Assembly (NCBI GenBank): GCA_964591605.1
Contig: CAZQEN010000309.1
Coordinates: 1 to 9,298, forward strand
Length of the DNA stretch: 9,298 nt
Reading direction: 5' to 3'
Origin: CAYLLT01 sp964591605
Lineage (GTDB): Bacteria > Planctomycetota > Phycisphaerae > UBA1845 > PWPN01
Made by a program: the position numbers and the translations under genes. A model generated the notes under the pieces. That model searched no databases, was not told where the DNA came from, and worked only from the letters and a program-made list of their open reading frames with translations. This document shows positions 1 through 6,055 of the stretch, piece after piece (position 1 is the first letter of the stretch; every line of letters begins with the position of its first letter).

Positions 1-87
1 TCAATAGGAAACGAAGTTACGGGCGGGGCGAAAGGCTACTTACGGAATCGCTGCCGGTAAGGTGTCGCCAGGGGTACGTGACGATTT

Positions 88-178
88 CGGCGGGTGGCAT
101 GGTGCGAGCTTCCCCTCGGGCAGCTTGCGATCGCATCGGCGTATGTCCCGCCGCGCCGAGATCCATGCCACCCCGCCG
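88..178. repeat. Inverted-repeat element with GGTGGCATGG ends
   Basis: The left end (88-102) reads CGGCGGGTGGCATGG. The right end (163-178) is its reverse complement with one extra base. About 60 bp of core lie between. The right end, read on the minus strand, shares 18 bp with the element at 4638 (ATCGGCGGGGTGGCATGG), and the same end recurs at 9265. It therefore behaves like a dispersed palindromic (REP- or MITE-like) element. No transposase is visible, so mobility is inferred only from recurrence. Confidence 0.6.
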
Positions 179-200
179 ATCCCCCGTGACCCACTCGCTT

Positions 201-239
201 GGGCAGTGAGTATCCCGATGTACATCGGGAACCATGCCC
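201..239. repeat. Palindromic repeat with perfect 18-bp core
   Basis: The core TCCCGATGTACATCGGGA (213-230) is a perfect palindrome. It is flanked by GGGCA on the left and TGCCC on the right, so a longer, partly decayed inverted repeat surrounds it. It lies about 70 bp upstream of the promoter at 299-327. It could be a dispersed extragenic palindrome or a binding site for a dimeric regulator; only one copy is in this window. Confidence 0.5.
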
Positions 240-298
240 CCGAGACACGGCCCCCGTCTTCCGGATGCACCGTTCCCACACCGGCCATCGCCGATTCG

Positions 299-327
299 TT
301 GCGGGCGCCGCGGGGGGAGTCTATACT
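299..327 (+). promoter_or_regulatory. Sigma70-like promoter of the macro-domain operon
   Basis: A -35-like TTGCGG (299-304) and a -10 TATACT (322-327) are separated by 17 bp. Transcription would start near 334, immediately before the ATG at 335, so the mRNA would be leaderless or nearly so. No Shine-Dalgarno sequence precedes this ATG, which agrees. The -35 matches only at its TTG. Confidence 0.5.
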
Positions 328-334
328 CGCACCC

Positions 335-886
335 ATGACTGGGCCGATCGCAGAGCGAATCGAGCTGCAGCAGGGCGACATCACGCGCGTGAAGGTCGAC
401 GCGATCGTGAACGCGGCCAACACCTCCCTGCTCGGAGGCGGCGGCGTGGACGGGGCGATCCACCGGGCGGCCGGGCCGGAGCTCCTGGCCGAGTGCGAGA
501 CGCTCGGCGGCTGCCCCACCGGCTCGGCGAAGATCACCCGCGGATACCGGCTGCCGGCGGCCCGCGTGATCCACGCCGTCGGACCCGTCTACCGCGACGG
601 GCTGTCGGGCGAGCCGGCCCTGCTGGCGAGCTGCTACCGCACCGCGCTGCGGCTGGCCGTCGAGCACGGCTGCCGCTCGATCGCCTTTCCCGCGATCAGT
701 TGCGGCATCTACGGCTACCCCATGGAAGAGGCCGCCCGGATCGCCCTCACCGAGACGATCACCTTCCTGCTGGGGCATTCGCAGATCGAGCGGGTCGTGT
801 TCGTGCTGTTCGACGAGCGGGCCCTGGCCATCTACGAGCGGATCTACCAGAACCTGTTCAAGACCGAAGCGGAACTGCAGTCGTGA
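335..886 (+). CDS. MacroD-type macro-domain protein (ADP-ribose hydrolase)
   Basis: This 183-residue protein is essentially one macro domain, close in length to E. coli YmdB. Family motifs appear in order: QGDIT near residue 13, DAIVNAANTSLLGGGGVDGAIH (about 22-43) with the NAAN asparagine and the GGGVDG aspartate used by MacroD hydrolases, a C-x-TG-AKIT segment, VIHAVGPVY, and AFPAISCGIYGYP, the phosphate-binding loop. Such enzymes remove ADP-ribose from acidic residues or hydrolyse O-acetyl-ADP-ribose in the cytoplasm. The start was chosen because the domain begins directly after it; the open frame reaches back to 62 but through palindromic sequence. The -10 box ends 7 bp before the ATG, so translation may be leaderless. 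Its TGA stop overlaps the GTG start of the epimerase gene, so the two are probably translationally coupled. The substrate cannot be told from sequence. Confidence 0.93.
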   Translation: MTGPIAERIELQQGDITRVKVDAIVNAANTSLLGGGGVDGAIHRAAGPELLAECETLGGCPTGSAKITRGYRLPAARVIHAVGPVYRDGLSGEPALLASCYRTALRLAVEHGCRSIAFPAISCGIYGYPMEEAARIALTETITFLLGHSQIERVVFVLFDERALAIYERIYQNLFKTEAELQS

Positions 887-1986
887 AACTCACCTGGCAT
901 CGCCGGCAACTGCGTCTCTCGCACCCGTTCAAGATCGCCCGCCGCCTGGACCAGAGCGTCGACAAGACGGTGCTGCTGGTGGAGATCGAGCACCAGGGGC
1001 GCACCGGCCTGGGCGAGGCCGCCCCGACCAGCTTTTACCGGCAGACACTGGATTCGAGCGAGGCGGCCCTCTCGGCGGCCGCCGGCCTGCTGGGGGATGA
1101 CCCGTTCGCCTTCGAGGCGATTCACGAGCGGCTCCGCGCCCGCATCGCCGATCAGCCCGCCGCCATCGCCGCCATCGACGGCGCCCTGCACGACCTGTGC
1201 GGCAGGCTGCTGGGGATCCCGGTGTGGCGGTGGCTGGGGGTGGACCGCGCGAAGATGCCGCTCACCTCGTTCACCATCGGCATCGACGACCTGGACATCA
1301 TGGCCCGCAAGGTCCGCGAGGCGGCCGAGTACCCTGTCCTCAAGATCAAGGTGGGCACGCCGCAGGATGAGGCCGTCCTCGAGATGATGCGGCGCGAGGC
1401 GCCCGACAAGGTGCTGCGCGTCGACGCCAACTGCGGATGGACGGCCGGCACCGTCGAGGCCCGCTGCCGCGAGCTGGCGCGGTTCAACCTCGAGCTCATC
1501 GAGCAGCCCTGCCCGCCCGAGGACGCGTCACGTCTCACGTTCCGCGCCGAGGGACGGGCGGGGGAGGAAAGTCGAAAGTCGAAAGTCGAGAGTCGAATCG
1601 CGGCGCCCGAGGCCTCGACGCCCGCGCCGCCGGATCTTCCGCCGCTGATCGCCGACGAGAGCTGCGTGGGCGTCGGCGACGTGCTCGGCTGCGTCGGCGT
1701 GTTTGACGGCATCAACGTCAAGCTCAGCAAGTGCGGCGGCATCCGGCCGGCCCTGCAGATGATCCACACCGCCCGGGCCGCCGGCCTGCGGATCATGCTC
1801 GGCTGCATGGTCGAGACCTCGGTCGGCATCGCCGCGGCCGCCCAGCTCGCCCCGCTCGTCGATTACGTCGACCTCGACGGCCACCTGCTCCTGGCCAACG
1901 ACCCCTTCGAAGGCATCGGCGGCCGCCAGGGCCGCCTCACCCTCAACGACCGCCCCGGCCTGGGCGTCGCACGGAAAGCGCCCTGA
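883..1986 (+). CDS. Dipeptide epimerase (L-Ala-D/L-Glu type), enolase superfamily
   Basis: This 367-residue enzyme has an enolase-type N-terminal cap and a barrel. The barrel carries a KxK catalytic pair (K154, K156), metal ligands D181 (VDAN), E207 (IEQP) and D258 (ADES), a second catalytic lysine K280 (NVKLSKCGG), and a DLDGH motif (D330, D332) typical of dipeptide epimerases. The family epimerises L-Ala-D/L-Glu and related dipeptides, often in murein recycling; the exact substrate is inferred. The start is the GTG overlapping the macro-gene stop; the open frame reaches further upstream only as a shadow of that gene. The spacing from E207 to D258 is 51 residues, against about 25 in the B. 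subtilis enzyme (from memory). The extra ~26 residues contain a 7-bp tandem array and lie between two metal ligands. All catalytic residues remain, so it may still be active. Confidence 0.9.
   Translation: MKLTWHRRQLRLSHPFKIARRLDQSVDKTVLLVEIEHQGRTGLGEAAPTSFYRQTLDSSEAALSAAAGLLGDDPFAFEAIHERLRARIADQPAAIAAIDGALHDLCGRLLGIPVWRWLGVDRAKMPLTSFTIGIDDLDIMARKVREAAEYPVLKIKVGTPQDEAVLEMMRREAPDKVLRVDANCGWTAGTVEARCRELARFNLELIEQPCPPEDASRLTFRAEGRAGEESRKSKVESRIAAPEASTPAPPDLPPLIADESCVGVGDVLGCVGVFDGINVKLSKCGGIRPALQMIHTARAAGLRIMLGCMVETSVGIAAAAQLAPLVDYVDLDGHLLLANDPFEGIGGRQGRLTLNDRPGLGVARKAP
1567..1594 (+). repeat. Heptamer array GAAAGTC x4 inside the epimerase gene
   Basis: Three perfect GAAAGTC units are followed by one variant, GAGAGTC, 28 bp in all. 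They encode about residues 229-238 of the epimerase. The array lies within a low-complexity, polar insertion between two strands of the barrel, and the reading frame stays open through it. Confidence 0.9.
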
Positions 1987-2023
1987 CCTCCGCCAAACCA
2001 CCGTCGCAGCCGCACCCCCCGCA

Positions 2024-2053
2024 TAGGCACCTTCCCGAGGGTTGCCGTATAAT
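2024..2053 (+). promoter_or_regulatory. Promoter of the CII-like regulator gene
   Basis: A perfect -10 TATAAT (2048-2053) has a 4-of-6 -35-like TAGGCA (2024-2029) 18 bp upstream. The start site would be near 2060, giving a leader of about 25 bases with GAGGAG just before the ATG at 2085. The -10 is convincing; the -35 is weak. Confidence 0.55.
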
Positions 2054-2084
2054 GCAGTTCGCAATCACATCACGAGGAGACCGC

Positions 2085-2582
2085 ATGGATCGCTCTGATG
2101 AGGTGCTCAAACGGGCGGCCAACAAGATCGGCGTCAAAGCCCTGGCCGCGGAGCTCAGGCTCTCCCCCGCTCTCGTGTACAAATGGTGTCAGCCATGGGA
2201 CCCGGACGACCCCGACAGCAGCGGCGCCCGCAACCCCCTCGACCGCGTCGTGGACATCGTCCGGGCAACGGGAGACCAGGAGGTGGTCAACTGGGTCTGC
2301 CACCAGGCTGGCGGCTTCTTTTCGCCCAACCCCCAGGTGGACGAGCAGAAGATGGCCACTGCCCTGCTCGTGGGCGCCCAGCAGCTCGTCAAGGAATTCA
2401 GCGACATGCTCGAGGAAGTCAGCCGCAGCGTTGCCAACGACGGCGTGATCTGCCAGACCGAAGCCCAGCGGATCCGCCGCCACTGGGAGACCCTCAAGCG
2501 GGTCGCCGAGCATTTTGTGGTCTGCAGCGAGAGCGGGCTCTTCGAGGCAGAACAACCACGCACCGCCGCCACGCAGCGCTGA
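2085..2582 (+). CDS. CII-like helix-turn-helix regulator
   Basis: This 165-residue protein has an N-terminal helix-turn-helix, roughly residues 15-34 (GVKALAAELRLSPALVYKW). A segment with NPLDRV and VVNWVCHQAGGFF follows, then a helical C-terminal half that is probably used for oligomerisation. The layout resembles the phage CII-type regulator family (Phage_CP76-like) that also occurs as single chromosomal genes in planctomycetes; I recognise it by pattern only. It would bind DNA as an oligomer in the cytoplasm. The ATG is supported by a GAGGAG Shine-Dalgarno sequence 5 bp upstream and by the TATAAT promoter between it and the epimerase gene. The open frame extends upstream through the epimerase gene but only as a shadow. 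No other phage gene is nearby, so a prophage origin is unproven. Its targets are unknown. Confidence 0.75.
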   Translation: MDRSDEVLKRAANKIGVKALAAELRLSPALVYKWCQPWDPDDPDSSGARNPLDRVVDIVRATGDQEVVNWVCHQAGGFFSPNPQVDEQKMATALLVGAQQLVKEFSDMLEEVSRSVANDGVICQTEAQRIRRHWETLKRVAEHFVVCSESGLFEAEQPRTAATQR

Positions 2583-2693
2583 TTCCGGTGCGCGACCCGT
2601 GATGTGCGCAAGCCCGCGGCGAGAATCCTCTCCCGGACCTGCACCTCACCTCCCCAGGCGGCCCCCACCCGCCGGAGCCCACCGGATGGCCGA

Positions 2694-2722
2694 TTGTTCG
2701 CCTGCCTGCGCCGCGATATACT
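2694..2722 (+). promoter_or_regulatory. Promoter of the NifU-domain gene
   Basis: TTGTTC (2694-2699) and TATACT (2717-2722) are separated by 17 bp. Transcription would start near 2729, leaving a leader of about 40 bases without an obvious Shine-Dalgarno sequence. Confidence 0.55.
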
Positions 2723-2767
2723 CGAGGGGGATACGCAACACCGCATCAACCAGTCTGAGTGTGCCTC

Positions 2768-3031
2768 ATGCCTCGTTCCGCATCGTCACTGGACAGTCCG
2801 CTGAAACGGCGCGTGGCCGAAGTCCTCGACACGCTGCGCCCCGCCCTGCAGAGCGACGGCGGCGACATCCACCTCCTGGACGTCAGCAGCGACGGCGTCG
2901 TTCAAGTCCGATTCAGCGGTGCCTGCGTCGGCTGCCCGTCCAGCGAGAGCACCTTCAAACACAGCATCGAGCGGAATCTCCTGGAGCAGATCCCGGAGGT
3001 GACGCAGGTGATCTGCGCCGATCCGCTCTGA
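2768..3031 (+). CDS. NifU C-terminal-domain iron-sulfur carrier
   Basis: This 87-residue protein is a stand-alone NifU C-terminal domain, as in small NfuA-like carriers. It has the DGGDI segment (residues 30-34), a beta region, then GACVGCPSS with cysteines C53 and C56, and the closing IPEV-x-V stretch. A dimer of this domain binds a [4Fe-4S] cluster through the CxxC pairs and passes it to target enzymes in the cytoplasm. No clear ribosome-binding site decides the start: the ATG at 2768 gives the usual length, while a GTG at 2759 would add three residues. It has its own promoter and converges with rtcB, whose coding region ends 84 bp away. No suf or isc genes are in the window, so it acts alone here. 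Confidence 0.88.
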   Translation: MPRSASSLDSPLKRRVAEVLDTLRPALQSDGGDIHLLDVSSDGVVQVRFSGACVGCPSSESTFKHSIERNLLEQIPEVTQVICADPL

Positions 3032-3115
3032 TTGCCATGTCCATCGCGGATTCCCGCGCCCACGGTAACTCACCGAGTGCATCTTCAAATTGGCAAGCGG
3101 CAATCGGCGATGAAC

Positions 3116-3340
3116 TCAATCCTCCGGCCGCTCGCCCGAGGGCGCCATTTTCACCAGCCGCGGCATGAACATGGCGATCGGCCGCACCAGATCGTGCTGG
3201 GCCGCCATCACCTCATCGATGTCCTTGTAGACGAAGGGAACCTCGTCCAGCCCCGCCGAAATCAGCGTCACCCCTTTATCCTGCAGGTATTTCTTCGCCT
3301 GTGACCAGGTATAGGTCTCCATCGCCGCCTTGCGCGACAT
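3116..3340 (-). pseudogene. C-terminal part of RtcB, after the in-frame TGA
   Basis: This open stretch is in the same frame as the main rtcB part, separated by TGA and four sense codons (A, G, R, R). From its ATG it gives 74 residues. They match the family's usual tail: MSR directly after HGAGR, then a helix, GVTLISAGLDEVPFVYKDIDEVMAAQHDLV, and a last strand ending KMAP. It ends with its own TGA. No Shine-Dalgarno sequence precedes the internal ATG and the fragment has no independent function that I know of. It is probably translated only if the TGA is read through or is a sequencing error. Its intact frame and conserved residues show little decay. Confidence 0.8.
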
Positions 3341-3352
3341 GCGCCGCCCCGC

Positions 3353-4525
3353 TCAGTGCGAAGCCGAATCGAGCGACTGCGGGTTGCCCAGCCCCTCTAC
3401 GATGTACCCGGGTGAGGCCATCGATCCGGGGATGATGCCGTGCACGCCCTTGCCGGCCGGCGTGGCGCCCTTGCGATGGACGATCACGTCCCGGCCCTGG
3501 TGCCGCTCTCGCCAGGCGAAATTGTGGTGGTTCTCAAGCTGAAACAGCACGTCCCCCACCGCCCGGACGATCTGGCGGTGAATCACATGGTGATTGGCCG
3601 AGGCGTACTTGCCCATCAGCTCCATGGCCGCCCAGTACTCCGCCCCGACCGAGTTCAAATCGAGCCACGCCAGATGACGCAGCTCCCGGGCAAGGTCCGG
3701 GTGGCGGCTCATGGCCCATTTGCTGTAGTGATCGGCGATGCGCGCGCCGGGGCCGCGGCTGCCGCTGTGCGAGAGCACCGCCAGGTACCGGCCCGGCGCG
3801 GCGCCCGCAAAAGGCTCCTTCAACTCCAGCTCACCGAACTCCACAAAGTGGTTCCCAGAACCGGATGTGCCGAGCTGCCGGTGGGCCAGATCCTTGAGCT
3901 CCGCCGTGATCGGCGTCACCCGCCAGTCTTCGTCCATGACCGGATGCTCGCGGCGCGGCTTCCACTCCGAGCCGATCCCGAACCGGGTATTCTGCTCGAT
4001 GATCTTCTTGTATTTGCCCTCCTCAGCCTTGAGAACGATCGGCGAGAGGTCGAACACGGTCATCATCATGCGGCAGGCGATGTCGACGCCGACGGCATAC
4101 GGGATCACCGCGTTGTCGGTCGCGAGCACACCCCCGATGGGTAGGCCGTAGCCCACGTGGGCATCGGGCATGAGCGCCCCGGCCACCGACACCGGCAGCC
4201 GGCACGCATTGCGCATCTGGTCGTGAGCCGCACTGTCGATGTCCTGGCCCCAGACGGCGTATTCGAGCGGTTCTCCCCGATCCAGGCCGCGATCGGGCTC
4301 AGGCTCGTGCACCGGCGCGACCCCCGCCTCGATGACCGCCCGCGCGAGGTTCCCGAAGATCGGATCGGCCTGAAACTGCTGCGGATCGCGCAGCAGCGCC
4401 CGCAGAATCCCCCGCACCTGATCCGCCGACCGCCCCGCCACCCGCGCAGTCCCCGCCGCCGCCCGCGCCTTGTTGATGAGCGGACCCTCCGGAAACCCGA
4501 TCTGGATGATCTCCTTTGCCTTCAT
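3353..4525 (-). CDS. RtcB RNA ligase, cut by TGA after the catalytic histidine
   Basis: RtcB joins 2',3'-cyclic-phosphate or 3'-phosphate RNA ends to 5'-OH ends, using GTP and manganese, in tRNA splicing or RNA repair. This 390-residue part shows the family's landmarks: PDAHVGYGLPIGGV (about 120-133), GVDIAC with D148 and C151, SGSGNHF with H226, LSHSGSRG with H253, HHN with H334, VHRKGAT (349-355), and SASH ending at H390, the histidine expected to carry GMP. The next codon is TGA where the family has glycine of HGAGR; the frame then continues AGRRMSR. Read through, the protein would be 469 residues, a normal length. The cut form lacks the conserved tail and is probably inactive. The ATG has GAGG 6 bp upstream and a promoter-like TATGAT. 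queA lies 194 bp upstream on the same strand. Confidence 0.9.
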   Translation of the reverse strand: MKAKEIIQIGFPEGPLINKARAAAGTARVAGRSADQVRGILRALLRDPQQFQADPIFGNLARAVIEAGVAPVHEPEPDRGLDRGEPLEYAVWGQDIDSAAHDQMRNACRLPVSVAGALMPDAHVGYGLPIGGVLATDNAVIPYAVGVDIACRMMMTVFDLSPIVLKAEEGKYKKIIEQNTRFGIGSEWKPRREHPVMDEDWRVTPITAELKDLAHRQLGTSGSGNHFVEFGELELKEPFAGAAPGRYLAVLSHSGSRGPGARIADHYSKWAMSRHPDLARELRHLAWLDLNSVGAEYWAAMELMGKYASANHHVIHRQIVRAVGDVLFQLENHHNFAWRERHQGRDVIVHRKGATPAGKGVHGIIPGSMASPGYIVEGLGNPQSLDSASH

Positions 4526-4563
4526 CAGCAGCCTCGAGAGAGTGGCCGGTCCAGAGATGCCGC

Positions 4564-4592
4564 ATCATACGGCCTCAACGGGTCCGTGGCGA
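4564..4592 (-). promoter_or_regulatory. Possible rtcB promoter
   Basis: On the minus strand, TCGCCA (4592-4587) and TATGAT (4569-4564) are 17 bp apart. The start would be near 4557, about 30 bases before the rtcB ATG. The -10 is good and the -35 matches in four positions. It implies that rtcB can be transcribed separately from queA. Confidence 0.4.
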
Positions 4593-4637
4593 CCGCGGGT
4601 TCTGCCGGGCAGGCGTGACAGGCCCACGACATCATCG

Positions 4638-4688
4638 GCGGGGTGGCATGGGCAGCGTCGGCTTCGCGCAGCGAAGCCGACCTTGCCC
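4638..4688. repeat. Palindromic element between queA and rtcB
   Basis: The left end GCGGGGTGGCATGGGCAGC leads into an inverted repeat with 11-bp perfect arms (4657-4667 and 4671-4681) around a GCA loop. The arms extend to 18 bp with two mismatches (4650-4688). Thirty bases (4638-4667) recur at 9265-9294 with one difference. On the minus strand the hairpin lies about 30 bp past the queA stop and could end or stabilise the queA mRNA, but no run of T follows it. Confidence 0.75.
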
Positions 4689-4719
4689 GTGCGCGCCTCC
4701 CCACGGGTCCCGGCGCGAC

Positions 4720-5817
4720 CTACAGTATCAGCATCGCATCGCCGTAGCTGAAGAACCTATACCCCTCGCTCACGGCCTCCCGGTACGCCGCCAGAATGCG
4801 ATCGCGACCCGCGAAGGCGAACACCATCGCCAGGAGCGTGCTCTCGGGGAGGTGGAAGTTGGTGATCATGAGGTCGACAGCCTTGAAGTCGTACGGCGGA
4901 TAGATGAATAGCTTTGTCCAGCCGGAGCCGGGGATCAGGGGTTGCGGATTGCGGATTGCGGATTGCGGATTGAAAACCCAATCGGCAGCCTGGGCACATG
5001 TTTCGAGCACGCGGACACTCGTCGTTCCAACAGCCACCACCGGCCGGCCGGCGGCGCGGGCCGCGCTGACCGCATCGGCCACGCCCGGCGGGCACTCGTA
5101 CCACTCGGCGTGCATCTCGTGCTCGGCCAGGTTCTCGACGCGAATGGGAGCGAACGTGCCGACTCCGACGTGCAGCGTCACGAAATGCATCTCGAAACTG
5201 CGGGCCCGCAGCGTCGCCAGCAGTTCGGGTGTGAAATGCAGACCCGCCGTCGGCGCGGCGACCGCGCCCGGCCGTCGGGCGTACACCGTCTGATAACGAT
5301 CGCGGTCGCGCGACGTGTCGGGGGCGTTTCGGGATGCGCGCTCACGACGCTGCCGCAGAATGTACGGCGGTAGTGGCGGACCACCGCACCGTTCCAGGAT
5401 TTCCACCGCCGCCCCGACCGGCTCGGGCCGCACGCGCCACGTCCCCTCGCCCGTCCGCTCCACCAGAATCAACGCCTGCGAGGAACCGGCGACCGCCAGC
5501 CGCTCTCCCGGCCGCACGCGGGCGGCGCCGGTCATCATCACTTCCCACACCCCCGGCTCCGCCTCCTGCAGGAAGAGCGCCTCAAGCTGCCCCCCCGTCG
5601 CCCGCTGCAGATTCAGCCGAGCCGGCAGCACCCGCGTGTCGTTGAAGACCAGCAGGGCGCCGGGCGGGAGCAGCTCGGGCAGACTCGTGAACCGTTCGTG
5701 GCGGATCCGGCCCGTCGAGCGTTCGAGCACCAGGAGCCGGCTCGCGTCGCGCCGATCGGCGGGTACGTCGGCAATCAACTCGGAAGGAAGCTCGTATTGC
5801 AGGTCGCTCTTGAGCAT
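4720..5817 (-). CDS. QueA, tRNA ribosyltransferase-isomerase (queuosine synthesis)
   Basis: QueA transfers and rearranges the ribosyl part of S-adenosylmethionine onto preQ1 in tRNA, forming epoxyqueuosine at the wobble base. The 365-residue protein shows the family's motifs throughout: YELP near the start, VFNDTRVLPARL, AAPTAGLHFTPEL, TLHVGVGTFAPIR, HEMHAEWY, GTTSVRVLE, KLFIYPPY, ITNFHLPEST and the end FFSYGDAML. The ATG at 5817 matches the family's N-terminus (MLKSDLQYELP), with AGGTGA 10 bp upstream; the open frame extends further but without similarity. About 10-15 extra residues (around 282-293) sit between GTTSVRVLE and LFIYPPY, where a 7-bp array is inserted in frame. That segment is variable in the family, so activity is probably kept. 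No other queuosine gene is in the window. Confidence 0.95.
   Translation of the reverse strand: MLKSDLQYELPSELIADVPADRRDASRLLVLERSTGRIRHERFTSLPELLPPGALLVFNDTRVLPARLNLQRATGGQLEALFLQEAEPGVWEVMMTGAARVRPGERLAVAGSSQALILVERTGEGTWRVRPEPVGAAVEILERCGGPPLPPYILRQRRERASRNAPDTSRDRDRYQTVYARRPGAVAAPTAGLHFTPELLATLRARSFEMHFVTLHVGVGTFAPIRVENLAEHEMHAEWYECPPGVADAVSAARAAGRPVVAVGTTSVRVLETCAQAADWVFNPQSAIRNPQPLIPGSGWTKLFIYPPYDFKAVDLMITNFHLPESTLLAMVFAFAGRDRILAAYREAVSEGYRFFSYGDAMLIL
4944..4971 (+). repeat. Heptamer array GCGGATT x4 inside queA
   Basis: Four perfect, adjacent copies of GCGGATT (plus strand) make 28 bp. On the coding strand they give the asparagine-, proline- and glutamine-containing stretch NPQSAIRNPQ of QueA. 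The array does not resemble the surrounding high-GC codon use. Confidence 0.92.
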
Positions 5818-5840
5818 CGCTCGACGTTCACCTGTGGACT

Positions 5841-5866
5841 CGTCCGTTGCTGAAAAGCAACAGACG
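5841..5866 (-). other. Hairpin in the queA leader
   Basis: The minus-strand RNA can form an 11-bp stem (one G-U pair) closed by a four-base loop. It lies about 8 bases upstream of the AGGTGA ribosome-binding site and 24 bases before the ATG. It is well placed to affect translation or mRNA stability. No pyrimidine-rich pocket or pseudoknot typical of a preQ1 riboswitch is evident to me. Confidence 0.4.
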
Positions 5867-5938
5867 CGGCACGCACGCCTTTCACTCCACCGTGCCCGGT
5901 GGCGCGTGGACCCATCGAAAACCCATGCGTTGCGGAGA

Positions 5939-5968
5939 GTTATAGCGAGTCCGCTCAGGAGATGACAA
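5939..5968 (-). promoter_or_regulatory. Sigma70-like promoter of queA
   Basis: On the minus strand, TTGTCA (5968-5963, five of six consensus bases) is followed after 18 bp by TATAAC (5944-5939). The start would be near 5932, giving a leader of about 115 bases that includes the hairpin at 5841-5866. This is one of the best promoters in the window. Confidence 0.6.
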
Positions 5969-6055
5969 AAGCGGACCTTGCGGAATGCGGCTTGCCGGCT
6001 GATCAGCGGCCCGGCCGTGCCCCCAGGCCCGCCGGCCCCGGACGGATGACTCGCC

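Larger units (their letters stand above)
1..334. other. Gene-free upstream region rich in palindromes
   Basis: I see no convincing gene here. The open frames that cross it on the minus strand are antisense to the macro-domain gene or run through palindromes. It holds an inverted-repeat element (88-178), a perfect 18-bp palindrome (213-230) and the promoter of the macro-domain gene (299-327). Positions 1-87 show nothing recognisable. Confidence 0.6.

Noticed and set aside
17..778. Long open frames on the minus strand over the macro-domain gene
   Set aside because: They are antisense to a clear macro domain, show arginine/glycine-rich shadow composition and have no recognisable motif.
1567..1594. 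CRISPR-like array
   Set aside because: The units are only 7 bp and directly adjacent, with no spacers; no cas genes are present.
3045..3058. Small hairpin after the NifU-domain gene as a terminator
   Set aside because: The stem has only five pairs and no T run follows.
3341..3364. Selenocysteine at the rtcB TGA
   Set aside because: Only a very short stem can be drawn just after the TGA, the expected residue is glycine rather than cysteine, and no selenium genes are in view.
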